In this document: piece after piece, positions 54,754-64,000 of the stretch
Position numbering within the stretch: the first letter of the stretch is position 1
Layout: each line of letters opens with the position of its first letter
Origin: Viola odorata
Taxonomy: Eukaryota; Streptophyta; Magnoliopsida; Malpighiales; Violaceae
Direction: 5' to 3'
Length of the DNA: 64,000 nucleotides
Assembly (NCBI GenBank): GCA_963691705.1
Contig: OY829541.1
Coordinates: forward strand, 43,231,661 to 43,295,660
Made by a program: the position numbers and the translations under genes
The notes under the pieces: model-generated
What the model was told of the DNA's origin: nothing
Databases searched by the model: none
What the model saw: the letters and a program-made list of their open reading frames with translations, nothing else

Positions 54754-55884
54754 GATAAGTGTGGGAGCAAATGCTACTGCCCATATCCAACAGAAATTGC
54801 CTCCGAAATGTAAAGATCAGGGTATGTTTGTTATTCCATGTAAGATTGGATCGATCGAACTTGGAAAAGCTATGTGCGATCTAGGCGCAGGCATAAACGT
54901 TATGCCTTTGACAGTTTATAACAGTCTAGGCCTGGGTCCATTGAAGGAAACCCACCTTGTTATCCAGTTGGCCGACCGATCCATTGTCTACCCTGAAGGT
55001 ATTCTAGAAGATGTCCTCGTGCAAGTAGGACATTTTCTATACCCTGCTGATTTTTATGTTATTGCCATGGCTGAAGGAGAATCAACCAAGCCTTCAGATG
55101 TTCTCCTTGGATGCCCGTTTCTTGCGACAGCAAAAGCCAAGATCGACGTCCATGACGCCTCTATTACTCTTGAGTTCGACGGAGAGACCATAAAGTTCAA
55201 TATGCTTGATGATATGAGATGCCCCACTGAGTTTTCTAGCGTGAACTTTGCTAATATTGTTGAGCCTGCTGTTACTAATGTTTCTAAACTTGCTACTGAT
55301 GAGTTTCTACAGCTTGCCCTAGACAGGAGCATTCCGCCCGCCGCCCGCCGCACTGGACCCTTTGGTCTTGACACTTGTGACTTCAGAGCACTCAATTGTT
55401 GATATTGTTGACCCTATTGTTACACAAGTTTCTGATCTTAACGCTGACAACTCTGCACATCTTGCCCTCGATAGGAACATCACTATAAATTCAGCGTCTG
55501 CCTCTTCTTTTGTGCAGGGCCCTAAGTTGAAGTTGAAGAGCTTGCCCTCGCACCTCAAGTACGCCTACCTTGGCGAACATGACACACTCCCGGTGATCAT
55601 CTCTAGCAAGCTTGATCCAGATGCGGAGCGCGAGCTGGTGTCGACACTCAAAGGATACCACGAGGCCCTTGGATGGACGGTCGTCGACGTCAAGACACTT
55701 GACCTAGCTCTTTGCACTCCTCAACCAGCCATGACTCCAGCTGTCGTCATGACCACTTTTGAGGCTACGGTAACCCCCGCCTCAACTACTACTGCTACTT
55801 CCTTGACCATCGAGGGCAAGACGCTCAATGATAACCCAACTCCGCAACCTGCCCAAGACACAGCCAAGACTAACACTCACCACG
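54736..55884 (+). pseudogene. pro: Athila-1 protease and deletion joint
   Basis: It is a different frame from gag: VGVNKISVGANATAHIQQK, CKIGSIELGKAMCDLGAGINVMP with active-site D-L-G at about 54888, then DVLLGCPFL. A frameshift near 55340-55400 changes frame again. A 27-residue stretch (IVEPAVTNVSKL..., about 55257) is repeated in diverged form (IVDPIVTQVSDL..., about 55402). After LPVIISSKLDPDAERELVSTL, the normal lead-in to RT, about 190 bases of Thr/Ala/Pro-rich sequence that I do not recognise (about 55690-55880) stand where RT, RNase H and integrase belong. Confidence 0.75.
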
Positions 55885-56138
55885 ATAAGTTGCTCTCTTC
55901 TAAAACCTTCGATACTAGACAAAAGGTTTTACTTTACAATTCTTGTCTGAGGCTCTTTTCCAGAAAGTTGAAGCATAAACGGACCAGCCCTTACCTTGTC
56001 AAGAAGGTGAATGATCATGGTGTGGTTGCGATCCAGAATATGGACACGGGCCTCATTTCTAAAGTGAGTGACCACAGATTGGAGCTATTCCATGAAGGTT
56101 TCCACCCCCTGGTGGCAGACCCACCAGTCTTGCCCTAG
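55885..56138 (+). pseudogene. Athila-1 integrase C-terminal tail
   Basis: DKLLSSKTFDTRQKVLLYNSC, LFSRKLKHKRTSPYLVKKV and DHRLELFHEG match the end of Athila integrase (L.G.K...KWSGPF...V.PHGAVEI in the family). In frame with the upstream Thr-rich linker, so a fused protease-to-integrase-tail product would be possible. Stop at 56136-56138. Confidence 0.65.
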
Positions 56139-58119
56139 ACATCTAACATCATCTAGGCCTGGACGAAAAAGATGGCCGGCCAAGGAGGCATTCCACACGC
56201 CTCATTTATTTTTTTTCCTCGTATCTCTTTCTTTTAATAATTATTTCTGTTATTTCTTTCCCGCCCTTTGTTTTATTTTTTTCCCTCCTTTCCCTTAGCC
56301 TTTTCAAATTTTGAATTAAGAGGAGCCCGACACCACCACTATCGTTCCTCAACTCTCACCCATGACTAGATATCTGGCCCTTACCTTTGCAGTACAGTTT
56401 GCACCAGCCAGAGAGAATAGGTTTATGGAGCAAAGCACGGTGGCAAGTTTATTTGGCCTTCAGAAGTGCGATCTTCTACTCATCCCCCTCCAGACCCAGC
56501 TAGTAGCTCCCGCCCAGCAGAGACTCCAGCCCCTGATGTCACTCCTATGACCATCAATGCTCCAACCCTTGAACGGCTCCTCCACGCAATCCTTACCGAA
56601 CTCCGCGGTCTGACTACTGAAGTCGCGCGCCGCAATCTCCCACCCTATTAACCCCGCCCTGAACAATCGTTTCACCCTAGTGGAGGGTTTTAAATTTCTG
56701 TTTTGTACTTTTCTTTATATTTGAACTTCTGTGTTTGTGTGCCCTTCTCACATTGAGGACAATGTGAAGCTTAAGTGTGGGGAGGACTTTATCTTTGCTT
56801 GCTTTTTAATTTTTGTGTGTGAACGCATGTTTATTTTCATGTTTGTTGCATGACTGCATGATGCGGATTTTCTCAGATTTTTTCCCGGATTTTTTTTCAG
56901 CTATCTTTCTGCACTGCCAGTTTTGTTTTAAACCCCCCCCCCCCAAGGCATGGACACACACTTCTAGCTTGCGCACATGAAAAAGGTCATTTTTATCAGT
57001 CTAGGCCTAGTCACGCAGTCTTTGCCTATTGTCCCTTATGTCCACATCTAGGTCTGGATAGTTGCAATCAAAATTAAACCTTGTGAGCATGATTGGGCCT
57101 CAACGATATATTTTTGTTCATGTGTGAATAGTTTCATGGCTTAGCAAAGCACTAAATTTGCACGATATCCCTGGGTGCGGACACCATTAGTCGTAGGAAA
57201 GCGTCGAAAGGACAAAAGACTTTGTAAATTTCTTTTTGCTTCTCTTCTCTTTTGTTTTTCGCCTCTACTCTCCATCTCTAAACCCCGACATCCCCTTCTC
57301 ACCCTATCTTCTTAACCATTTGAGCTGATTCATTCAATTTTTCCTTGGCAGGTGAGGTAGAGTTCGAAGGGGGCAATGTCGAGGGCTAGACAACACAGCA
57401 AAGCCGAAGTGTGGGGAAGATACATCGTAGTCGCAGTGCTGAAAGCGGAAAAAAGGGCCAGTAGCAACAGAATGAAGAAATGAAAGTAATAGCAGAAATG
57501 TCTCGCCCTAGCCATGAGAAATCCAAGCATCCAAGGTTCGTGGCCTCGATATATCTTTCTAAAAAAAAAATTAATAATAATAAAGAATCGAGGCACAAGC
57601 ATAAGTGAGCAAAGAACCTGAGCAAAGAACCTGCCAGTACATTATCAAAGAAAGGCGCTTCCCTCTCTAGAAGAAGTACCAGTTGTCTAGCCCTCATCCT
57701 CCGTCCTGCCCTCGACGAGCGCTACCTCACCACTTTGCTTCTTTCAGCCAAGGAAATATTTCGGGTTTCATTTCATCTCTCATCTCTTCCTTAGCCACCT
57801 CCTTCACTGTTCTTTCTTTCCCCCCATTGCAGAGTCTTTTAGATCGAATGATTGCCTATGCATGTGGATCACTACTCGGATTGACCAGTGAGGATTGCTT
57901 CTGTTTGGGCCTGGATGTGGAAAAGTTTAATCTCTAGGGTCGTTATCCTTTTGGTTTAACGCAGGTGTGCATCTAGGCAAGGTCTGTTGTGTCGCAGCTT
58001 GGTCTGATCCTAAGGATCCTTGCTCTTATGTCTCGTTGGATGCGTGTCGTGTGTGTCTTGGGGTGGTTCTAAGTTTTGATTGATGCTCGAGGGCGAGCAT
58101 TGGGCAGTGTGGGGATGTA
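56139..58119 (+). other. Athila-1 env-like remnant and 3' untranslated region
   Basis: A short frame with RSSTHPPPDPASSSRPAETP and LERLLHAILTELRGLTTEV (56466-56651) resembles the C-terminal helix of Athila ORFs downstream of pol. The rest shows no gene. AGTGTGGGGA occurs three times (about 56775, 57411 and 58106), the last next to the 3' LTR as polypurine tract. A run of 12 C lies at 56933-56944. Confidence 0.5.
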
Positions 58120-59644
58120 TGATATGCGTGTGTTTTCTAGGTATTTTCTCTCTAATTTTGTATGTTTTCCCCTCCTTGATGCTACTAACTTGCTCTATTT
58201 TCAATAATTTTTGCCATATCCAGCCCTGGAGGAGAAAAAGACAGAAAGCACACGTTTTGGGATGGAATTGAGCAGCTTTGGAAGTCTCCCAGTCTTCGTC
58301 CCGGCCTAGACGTATTTCCTCAGTCGAGCCCTAGATGCGCGCATTCGGCTCCAACCCTGGACTATCTGTGAAGCCGAAAAGTGATGTGTCTTGCCCTCGA
58401 ATTGAGCCGCACGTGTTTGCAATCCATCTTGGAGCGCACGAAGAGAGACGCCAATAAGATTCATCTCTGATCCCTTTTGAGCGTCCTAGGAATATTCTTC
58501 CTGGGACATGCTCCAGCCCAGCTGTCCCTTTCCTCCCATTTTGTCTTCTTCCCTTAGCTGGATTTGTCCTCTAGTTAGCTTAGGGTTGTATATAAACAGT
58601 AACTTTAGGATTTTTAGGGTAAGCAACATTGGTAGGAGGCAGAAATCAGCCTCCTTTCTATTTTTCAATCTTCTTGGGATTTGTTCCTCCATCTTCAAGC
58701 TGTAGCCGCCGGCCAGCCTTACTCTTTCACCGGAGCTTTTTAGCTCCGGCTGGTATTTAATAGTTTTCCCCCGATTTTCTTGTTTTCCTTTTATGCTTGC
58801 TATCAAATCTATTTATATTTATGTTATTATGAGTATGAGTAGCTAGATCTTCTTGTCTTAGCAAAGGTTTTTCCAAGGGTTGCAAGGGTAGTTGTGAAGC
58901 CTTAATGTTCTTCATAAACTCTTATGCGTGTATTTAATCTCTTGCCACTTTACTGTCATATTGCACTGGATCTATAGAAGCCTGATCAACTGCTGTATTT
59001 TCCTTTATAATTACTGCCATTTCTTTAGAATCAGTAGGCACCTAGCCCGGAGTCATCAGGTTGCTGGTCCAATCCGGCTAGGGCTGGAGGTTAACTAGGG
59101 TGGATCTGACAACGTCTTGCCCTAGACGTGTCTTCCTCCACTTCATGGGCCTCTGGATCTCCCCATAAACGAACCTTGGGGAAGGACGGAGTGTCAAGGT
59201 CTCTCCCATAAGCGTACCTTGGGCAAGACTTCTCTTACGAAGGTAGACAGGAGGCCTAAGCGTACCTGGCCTCTATAGCACGTCTGCACCGTGAGAGTGG
59301 AATATCCGTGAGCTGATGACCAACTAGGCCTAGACGCAACCCACGGAATCACTTTGCTAAGACTCTTTCCTATTATCTGATTTACCCCTCTTGTGATACT
59401 GTTTTATTGCCTTTAGATAATTTTTACTTTATTTAGTTCACTTGTTAGCTTTAGTATCCAAATCTCGCTGGTTAATTTCATTAGCCAGCCCAAAACCCCC
59501 CAGTGTTACTTGTTACTGTTTAGATCTGGACATACATTATGAACAAAATATTACCATTAATCCTTGTGGTTCGACTCTGATTTGCCCTATACACATTTAT
59601 TGTGCATTTTGCTAGCAGAAAATATTACTTTTGAGTGACGATCA
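58120..59644 (+). repeat. Athila-1 3' LTR (1525 bp)
   Basis: It starts TGATATGCGTGTG and ends GTGACGATCA. TATA at 58589-58596. It contains the uninterrupted target of the solo LTR at about 59210-59223. Confidence 0.93.
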
Positions 59645-61081
59645 AAAAATATGCGGTTTTAATGGATTTCTTGGGAGCTCGAAGTATCAAAGCCTAGAAG
59701 ATCGACGTGTCGTTGTGCCCTTGACGCTAACCAGACCAGTGAGCAGTCTAGTGCCCACGACGCGTTTGCATCAGCTCTTGATCAAAAGCCAGAGAGAAAG
59801 ACCCCCAAAGATTCACACGGGATTCCTTGCGTTTCTAGAAGGAACTTGGAGCTTCCAGAAGATCCTAGAATATTCCTCCCTAAGGAGCACGCTCTGCCAT
59901 GTGTTGTCACTCTCTCCCCTTAGCTATTTTTGTCCCCTAGCGGGTTGTTAGGATATTTAAGCTAAAGTTGTAGGGTTTTTGTAAAGGACTACTGACATTA
60001 CACTACCTTCACCCTTCACCTTAATTTTAGGGATTCGTTCTCTCTCATTATTAACAGCGCCGTCAACTTGTAAGGGGAACAAAGCATTGATTTTCCTACC
60101 GGTTTATTCTAATACATTTCCCTTTTTCATCCCTCTTCATATATTTATGTTATTTGTTGTTTCCATATGCTGTTTGTGTTTGATTATGAGTAGCTAAGCT
60201 TTCATCTTCTTAGTAATGGGCATTTCAAGGGTTGCAAGGATTAGTCAAGAGGCTTAAACGTGTTTAGTATATTCTTTTTGTGATATTCGATTGTTTGCCA
60301 TTTTCTTCCTATTTTCATTTAGAAATGTTAGGAGCCTGGTCAACTACCGGTATTTCTTTATGATTGTTTTCATCCTAATGGTAATAACTGGCGTGAGGCT
60401 TTTAGGAGAGTAGACGCCTAGGTGGAGTCATCACAATAGAGTGATCTCGTCCATCTAGGGCAAGCATTTGACTATGACGTTGCCGCGAGTCTCACAAGCT
60501 GAGAGGTATCACGCCCTAGATATGTCTTACCTCTACTTTATGGGCATTTTGAGTATTGCCTCCCAGCATTCGTGCTTAGGGGGACGGCGAAACTTCAAGG
60601 CTACCTCATATGTGGAAACAGGGGTAGCTACTCTTACGAAGGTAAGTAGGGGGTTTACATGGAAACGTGACCCCTATAGCGTGTCTATGGCATGAGGATG
60701 GAATATCTTTGAGCCGATGATTAACTAACTCTGCATGCAACCTACGAACGCCCCTTGCTAAGATCCCGTCTCATCTGAATTAATATCTTTATCTACACTC
60801 TTCCTTTATTATCTTGCCCTTAATTATTCTTTACTTTCATGCCCTTGATATATGCTTTTAATTAATTATTTTGTTAGCCACAAATTATGTGATTGATTAA
60901 TTAGATCAATCGAGAAAACCCCCCTGGGTTCCCGTTTCAATTGGTTGCATTTGCTATTGTCATACGTATAAAGTGAGTTTTTTATCCCTCAATCTCCGTG
61001 GTTTGACCCTGTCTTGCCCTTTACACATTTTAACTGTGCAATTAGGCATCAGGAAATATTATTACATTTGAGTGACGATCA
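59645..61081 (+). repeat. Athila-2 5' LTR, main part
   Basis: It continues from 50264-50273 across Athila-1 and ends GTGACGATCA like the Athila-1 LTR. Much of the distal half (from about 60120) is alignable in outline with Athila-1 (ATGAGTAGCTA, CAAGGGTTGCAAGG, CCTTTACACATTT). No gene. Confidence 0.8.
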
Positions 61082-61087
61082 AATTTT

Positions 61088-61104
61088 AGCGTCGTTGTCG
61101 GGGA
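61088..61104 (+). other. Athila-2 primer-binding site, decayed
   Basis: TAGCGTCGTTGTCGGGG stands where Athila-1 has TGGCGCCGTTGCCAGGG. The G-to-A and C-to-T differences suit decay of methylated DNA. Confidence 0.65.
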
Positions 61105-61136
61105 TTGAACGGAACTAATTTCTCTCTTTTATTTGT

Positions 61137-63057
61137 ATGACTAGGAGATCTGCACATGATTTACTCCCCCTAGATCTCGAACTCACCAGGACAGAAAGAA
61201 GACTTCGAAGGCAAGCAAGAGGATCATCTACTCATCGTAGAGGAATCCCTCATCCTGCCCTCGACCGACATCCTTCCAATCTGGAATTCCCTCACCATCT
61301 CTTCTATCACGACGTAGCTTTTCTCCATTGCGACCTCGACGATGCGGAGTTCGTCCATCCAGAGATACCAATCATGGAAGATCTCAATGCTACCCCTGAA
61401 ACACCGAGCAGTTGCATTGAATGGCCCGTTGTTGCTCATGACTGGACGCTCAAGTCGGCAGTCATGCATCATCTCCCCATTTTCCGTGGTATCGCTAAGG
61501 AAAATTCTCATAGGCACCTCTAATAATTGCATTCTATTTGCGAAGCTATGAAGCCCACCAATGTCAGTATAGAGCAAGCTAAGCTCCATGCATTCATGTG
61601 GTCCCTCAAGGATGACGCCCTTGATTGGTTCTATGATCTCCCTCCTAAATCCATTCATTCTTGGGCCGAGATGTCCAAAGCCTTCACGGATAAGTATTAT
61701 CCGACGTCTATGGCCATGGTTACTCGCAAGCAATTGGTCTCGATTCTTCAAAAGGATATGGAGAATCTTGACCAGTATTATGAACGCTTCAAGAAGATGC
61801 AAGCGTTATTCCCTTCCTACAACCTAACTGAGCATGCCCTCATCTAGTATTTTTGTGAAGGTTTGCGGGCACATGATAAGGCCTTGCTGAATGCAGCCAG
61901 TGGCGAATCTCTATGCGCTCTCACTCCAGTTGCTGCCAAAGCCACCATTGAGCTCATGGCAAAGAACGCCACCCCTACAAGTAGCAACAACAGTGATCAA
62001 GGTGCCCAAGTGGCAGCAATGCAAAACCAGTTAACTGCTATCTCGGGCATGCTCCAGAATATGACAGCAACCCAACCTATCCAGGTCAAGGCATGCCAAA
62101 TATGCAATTTTTTGGACCACCCCACGGACGCATGTCCCTTTATTCCAGATGAAATTGCTGTCAATACGGCGAGAGTCCAAGTTAATACCATGGGCAACTA
62201 TAACCATGCTCCCTATGGACAAAACTATAACCAAGTGTGGAGACAGCCAAATCTTGGTTGGGTTAACAACGCTCAGTCATCCGACCCTAGCGGACAGCCA
62301 CAACATCTATATAGTAACCACCCTCCGCCTATCAACATGCAACATTTCAAACCTCGACCAACATACAATCAATATCAACGCCAACCTCCTCAAGACCAGA
62401 CCTTTACAGTCCCACCTATTCCTTACCCCGAACAACAAAAGAAGATCGAGGATCTTGAGAAGGAGATGAGTATCATGATGGCAGAAATGAAAGAGTTGAA
62501 AAACCAAGGTAGATTTCTAGGGCAGACAGAAAACAACCCAAAACACAACGTTTGTACTGTAACTCTTCGAAGTGGCACTACCTTGACTCCTCCACTACAT
62601 CAAGGCCTCGACATTGAAAATTAGCTAAAGTCTGAGCTCTAGACCAAGACAAAAAGTCCAAAAAATCCAAGAACCTCAGAGGTCATGAAAGAACGAATCC
62701 GCTCCCCAAGGGGATCTCTACGAAATGATCCAAACCCACATGAGTTTACCTAAGAGTACATTCATGAGATTCTCGAACCTCCTTTCCCTCAAAGACTAGT
62801 CAAATCGAAGAAAGAAATGGAGGATCGTGAGATCTTTGATATGTTTAGCAAAGTGATCGTCAATATTCCACTCCTGCAGGCAGTCACGAATATGCCCAGA
62901 TATGCAAAATTCCTGAAACAATTGTGCAAGAACAAGTGCAAATTAGCCGGCGTCAACAAGATAAGTGCGGGGATTAATGTTTCTGCACATATACAGCAGA
63001 AGATTCCTCCCAAATGCAAAGATCAAGGAATGTTCATTATTCCCTGCAAGATTGGTA
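61137..63057 (+). pseudogene. gag: Athila-2 gag and start of protease
   Basis: One continuous frame from ATG 61137 (MTRRSAHDLL) with no frameshift but stops at 61521, 61524, 61845, 62622, 62640 and 62751. The gag domain (WTLKSAVMHHLPIFRG to HSWAEMSKAFTDKYYP), the knuckle CQICNFLDHPTDAC (about 62094-62135) and a coiled segment (KIEDLEKEMSIMMAEMKEL) are clear. Protease begins with AGVNKISAGINVSAHIQQK and ends abruptly at CKIGS (63057), before the active site. Where the sister copy can be compared, the stops fall on Gln codons. Confidence 0.88.
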
Positions 63058-64000
63058 GTTTGCTATATCAGAAAACCAGGGGAAGTGGACAGCTTGGGCA
63101 AGACACAGATACTCGTCAGGGAAGCTATCATGGATAGACACCTGTGAATCGTCCTCTTGGGCTGGTAGTCTGCTTAAATGGTATGCGACCAGATTCTCTC
63201 TACCTTTCTTATCCTTGATCAAGATGTCGAACTCTTGCAGTAATAAAATCCAGCGAATGAGGCGGGGCTTGGCGTTGGCCTTTGTCAATAGGCATCTAAG
63301 GGTCGAATAATCCGAATAAATGATAACGTGCATTCCCAAGAGGTACTACCTAAACTTATCTAGGGCGTAGACAACTGCCAAGAGTTCCTTTTCAGTGGTG
63401 GTGTAGTTTTATTGAGCTGGATCGAGTAACTTCGAGGCATAGTAGATGACATACGTCACCTTATCCTTATTTTTCCCCAAGACGGCGCCAAGGGCATGAT
63501 TACTAGCATCGCACATGATTTCAAAGGGGAGTAACTAGTCGGGGGCTCGAATGATGGGAGCGGTGATGAGTTTGGTCTTGAGCAAATCAAATGAAGCCTT
63601 GTAACTATCGTCAAACACAAATTCCATATCTTTCTAGAGTAATCTACACATGGGTTGCGTGATTTTGGGGAAGTCCTTGATGAAGCGCCTGTAGAAACTA
63701 GCATACCCTAGAAAGGAGCGCACATCTTTAACATAGGATGGATTGGGTAAGGATTCAATTACTTCCATTTTTGCTTTATCCAATTCGATGCCCTTGCAGG
63801 AGACGACATGGCCCAAGATGAGCCCTTGATCGACCATAAAGTGGCACTTCTTAAAGTTTAATACCAGATTGGTCTCGATTCAGCGCTGTAGGATTTTCTT
63901 CAAGTTGGCAAGACATTCAGAGAAAGAGTTTCCATAGACAGTGAAGTCGTCCATAAAGACCGCGATACCTTTCTCGACAAATTCTGAAAAAATACTCAGC
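63058..64000 (-). pseudogene. pol: Inverted Athila RT and RNase H fragment
   Basis: Reading leftwards from 64000: RT with catalytic F-M-D-D at 63957-63946, then HFMVDQGLILGHVVSCKGIE and VRSFLGYASFYRRFIKDF. RNase H follows (CDASNHALGAVLG, then EKELLAVVYAL, about 63525-63350) and YSDYSTLRCLLTK with NLVAYHLSRL. It ends near PWFSDIAN at 63058. Stops occur near 63885, 63640, 63535 and 63410. It is Athila-type by these motifs. It faces the Athila-2 gag, so it is an inversion or a separate inverted copy. Confidence 0.85.

Larger units (their letters stand above)
50274..59644 (+). mobile_element. Athila-1: complete but pol-deleted Athila element
   Basis: LTRs with TGATATGCG...GATCA ends are both 1525 bp once the 1041-bp solo LTR insertion (with its TSD) is removed. 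A tRNA-Asp-type primer site, gag, protease, integrase tail and an env-like 3' region lie between. RT, RNase H and most of integrase are missing. The LTRs differ at about 50 positions by eye (3.4%). Net length without the solo LTR is 8330 bp. It is a non-autonomous, deleted Athila. Confidence 0.88.
50264..64000 (+). mobile_element. Athila-2: Athila-clade element, interrupted by Athila-1
   Basis: The 5' LTR starts at about 50264 (TGAACAAAAA), is interrupted at 50274-59644 by Athila-1, and continues to 61081. A primer-like site, gag and the start of protease follow. At 63058 it changes to an inverted Athila RT/RNase H segment that leaves the window. The start is inferred, because Athila-1 inserted ten bases after a TG. 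The 3' end is unseen. Confidence 0.7.

Noticed and set aside
57330..57697. Hydrophobic minus-strand ORF, possible membrane protein
   Set aside because: Short, overlaps another frame, lies in the Athila 3' region, and the hydrophobicity comes from A-rich plus-strand sequence.

Overview
The window is a stack of nested plant LTR retrotransposons. I find no host gene, tRNA, rRNA or CRISPR array. Every substantial coding stretch is a Ty3/gypsy gag, protease, RT, RNase H or integrase, or an accessory ORF of such an element. Elements of the Ogre, Tat (with archaeal-type second RNase H), Athila and CRM (pol running into the 3' LTR) types together point to a flowering plant, most likely a eudicot, and to repeat-rich, probably pericentromeric chromatin. 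The species cannot be named from this sequence.

Layout. (1) 1-about 41386: a Tat-clade element on the minus strand, here Tat-1. Its 5' LTR is at about 40812-41386, gag at 38805-40726, protease at 38107-38745, and pol is split between 37587-38106 and 12072-14845. Its 3' region (about 1-12071) carries tandem repeats and, on the opposite strand, a spliced antisense ORF of the Transposase_28 (putative gypsy-type) kind. Two elements sit inside Tat-1. A CRM-type chromovirus (1208-8949, plus) splits the antisense ORF. A 22.7-kb Ogre (14851-37581, minus, TSD ATCTT) splits the reverse transcriptase. (2) About 41387-46061: remains of a second, head-to-head Tat LTR, then a deleted CRM-related element ending in an LTR at 45112-46061. 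(3) About 46062-50263: Tat-2 (plus), with an internal deletion from gag to RNase H. (4) 50264-64000: Athila-2 (plus), interrupted in its 5' LTR by the complete but pol-deleted Athila-1 (50274-59644, TSD AAAAA). The left LTR of Athila-1 is itself interrupted by a CRM-family solo LTR (51372-52407, TSD CGTAC). At 63058 the Athila-2 protease breaks into an inverted Athila RT/RNase H fragment that runs off the window.

Relative ages by eye: the Ogre LTRs differ at about 30 sites in 3.7 kb (about 0.8%), the CRM-1 LTRs at about 10 in 0.67 kb, and the Athila-1 LTRs at about 50 in 1.5 kb (about 3.4%). Nearly all ORFs are broken. In Athila-2 the stops sit where the sister copy has Gln codons (CAA/CAG to TAA/TAG), as expected from C-to-T decay of methylated DNA. 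The longest clean coding regions are Ogre ORF1 and the 1138-codon open stretch of CRM-1.

Most unusual points: the repair-like insertion of CRM-1 (a 118-bp flanking duplication beside a truncated LTR instead of a 5-bp TSD); a duplicated two-knuckle module giving four zinc knuckles in the Ogre gag; a long perfect palindrome recurring in the CRM-1 LTRs and leader; an ATG-less open frame at 41809-42402; and a conserved UAG at the same codon in both Athila gags. None of these proves a new biological system.
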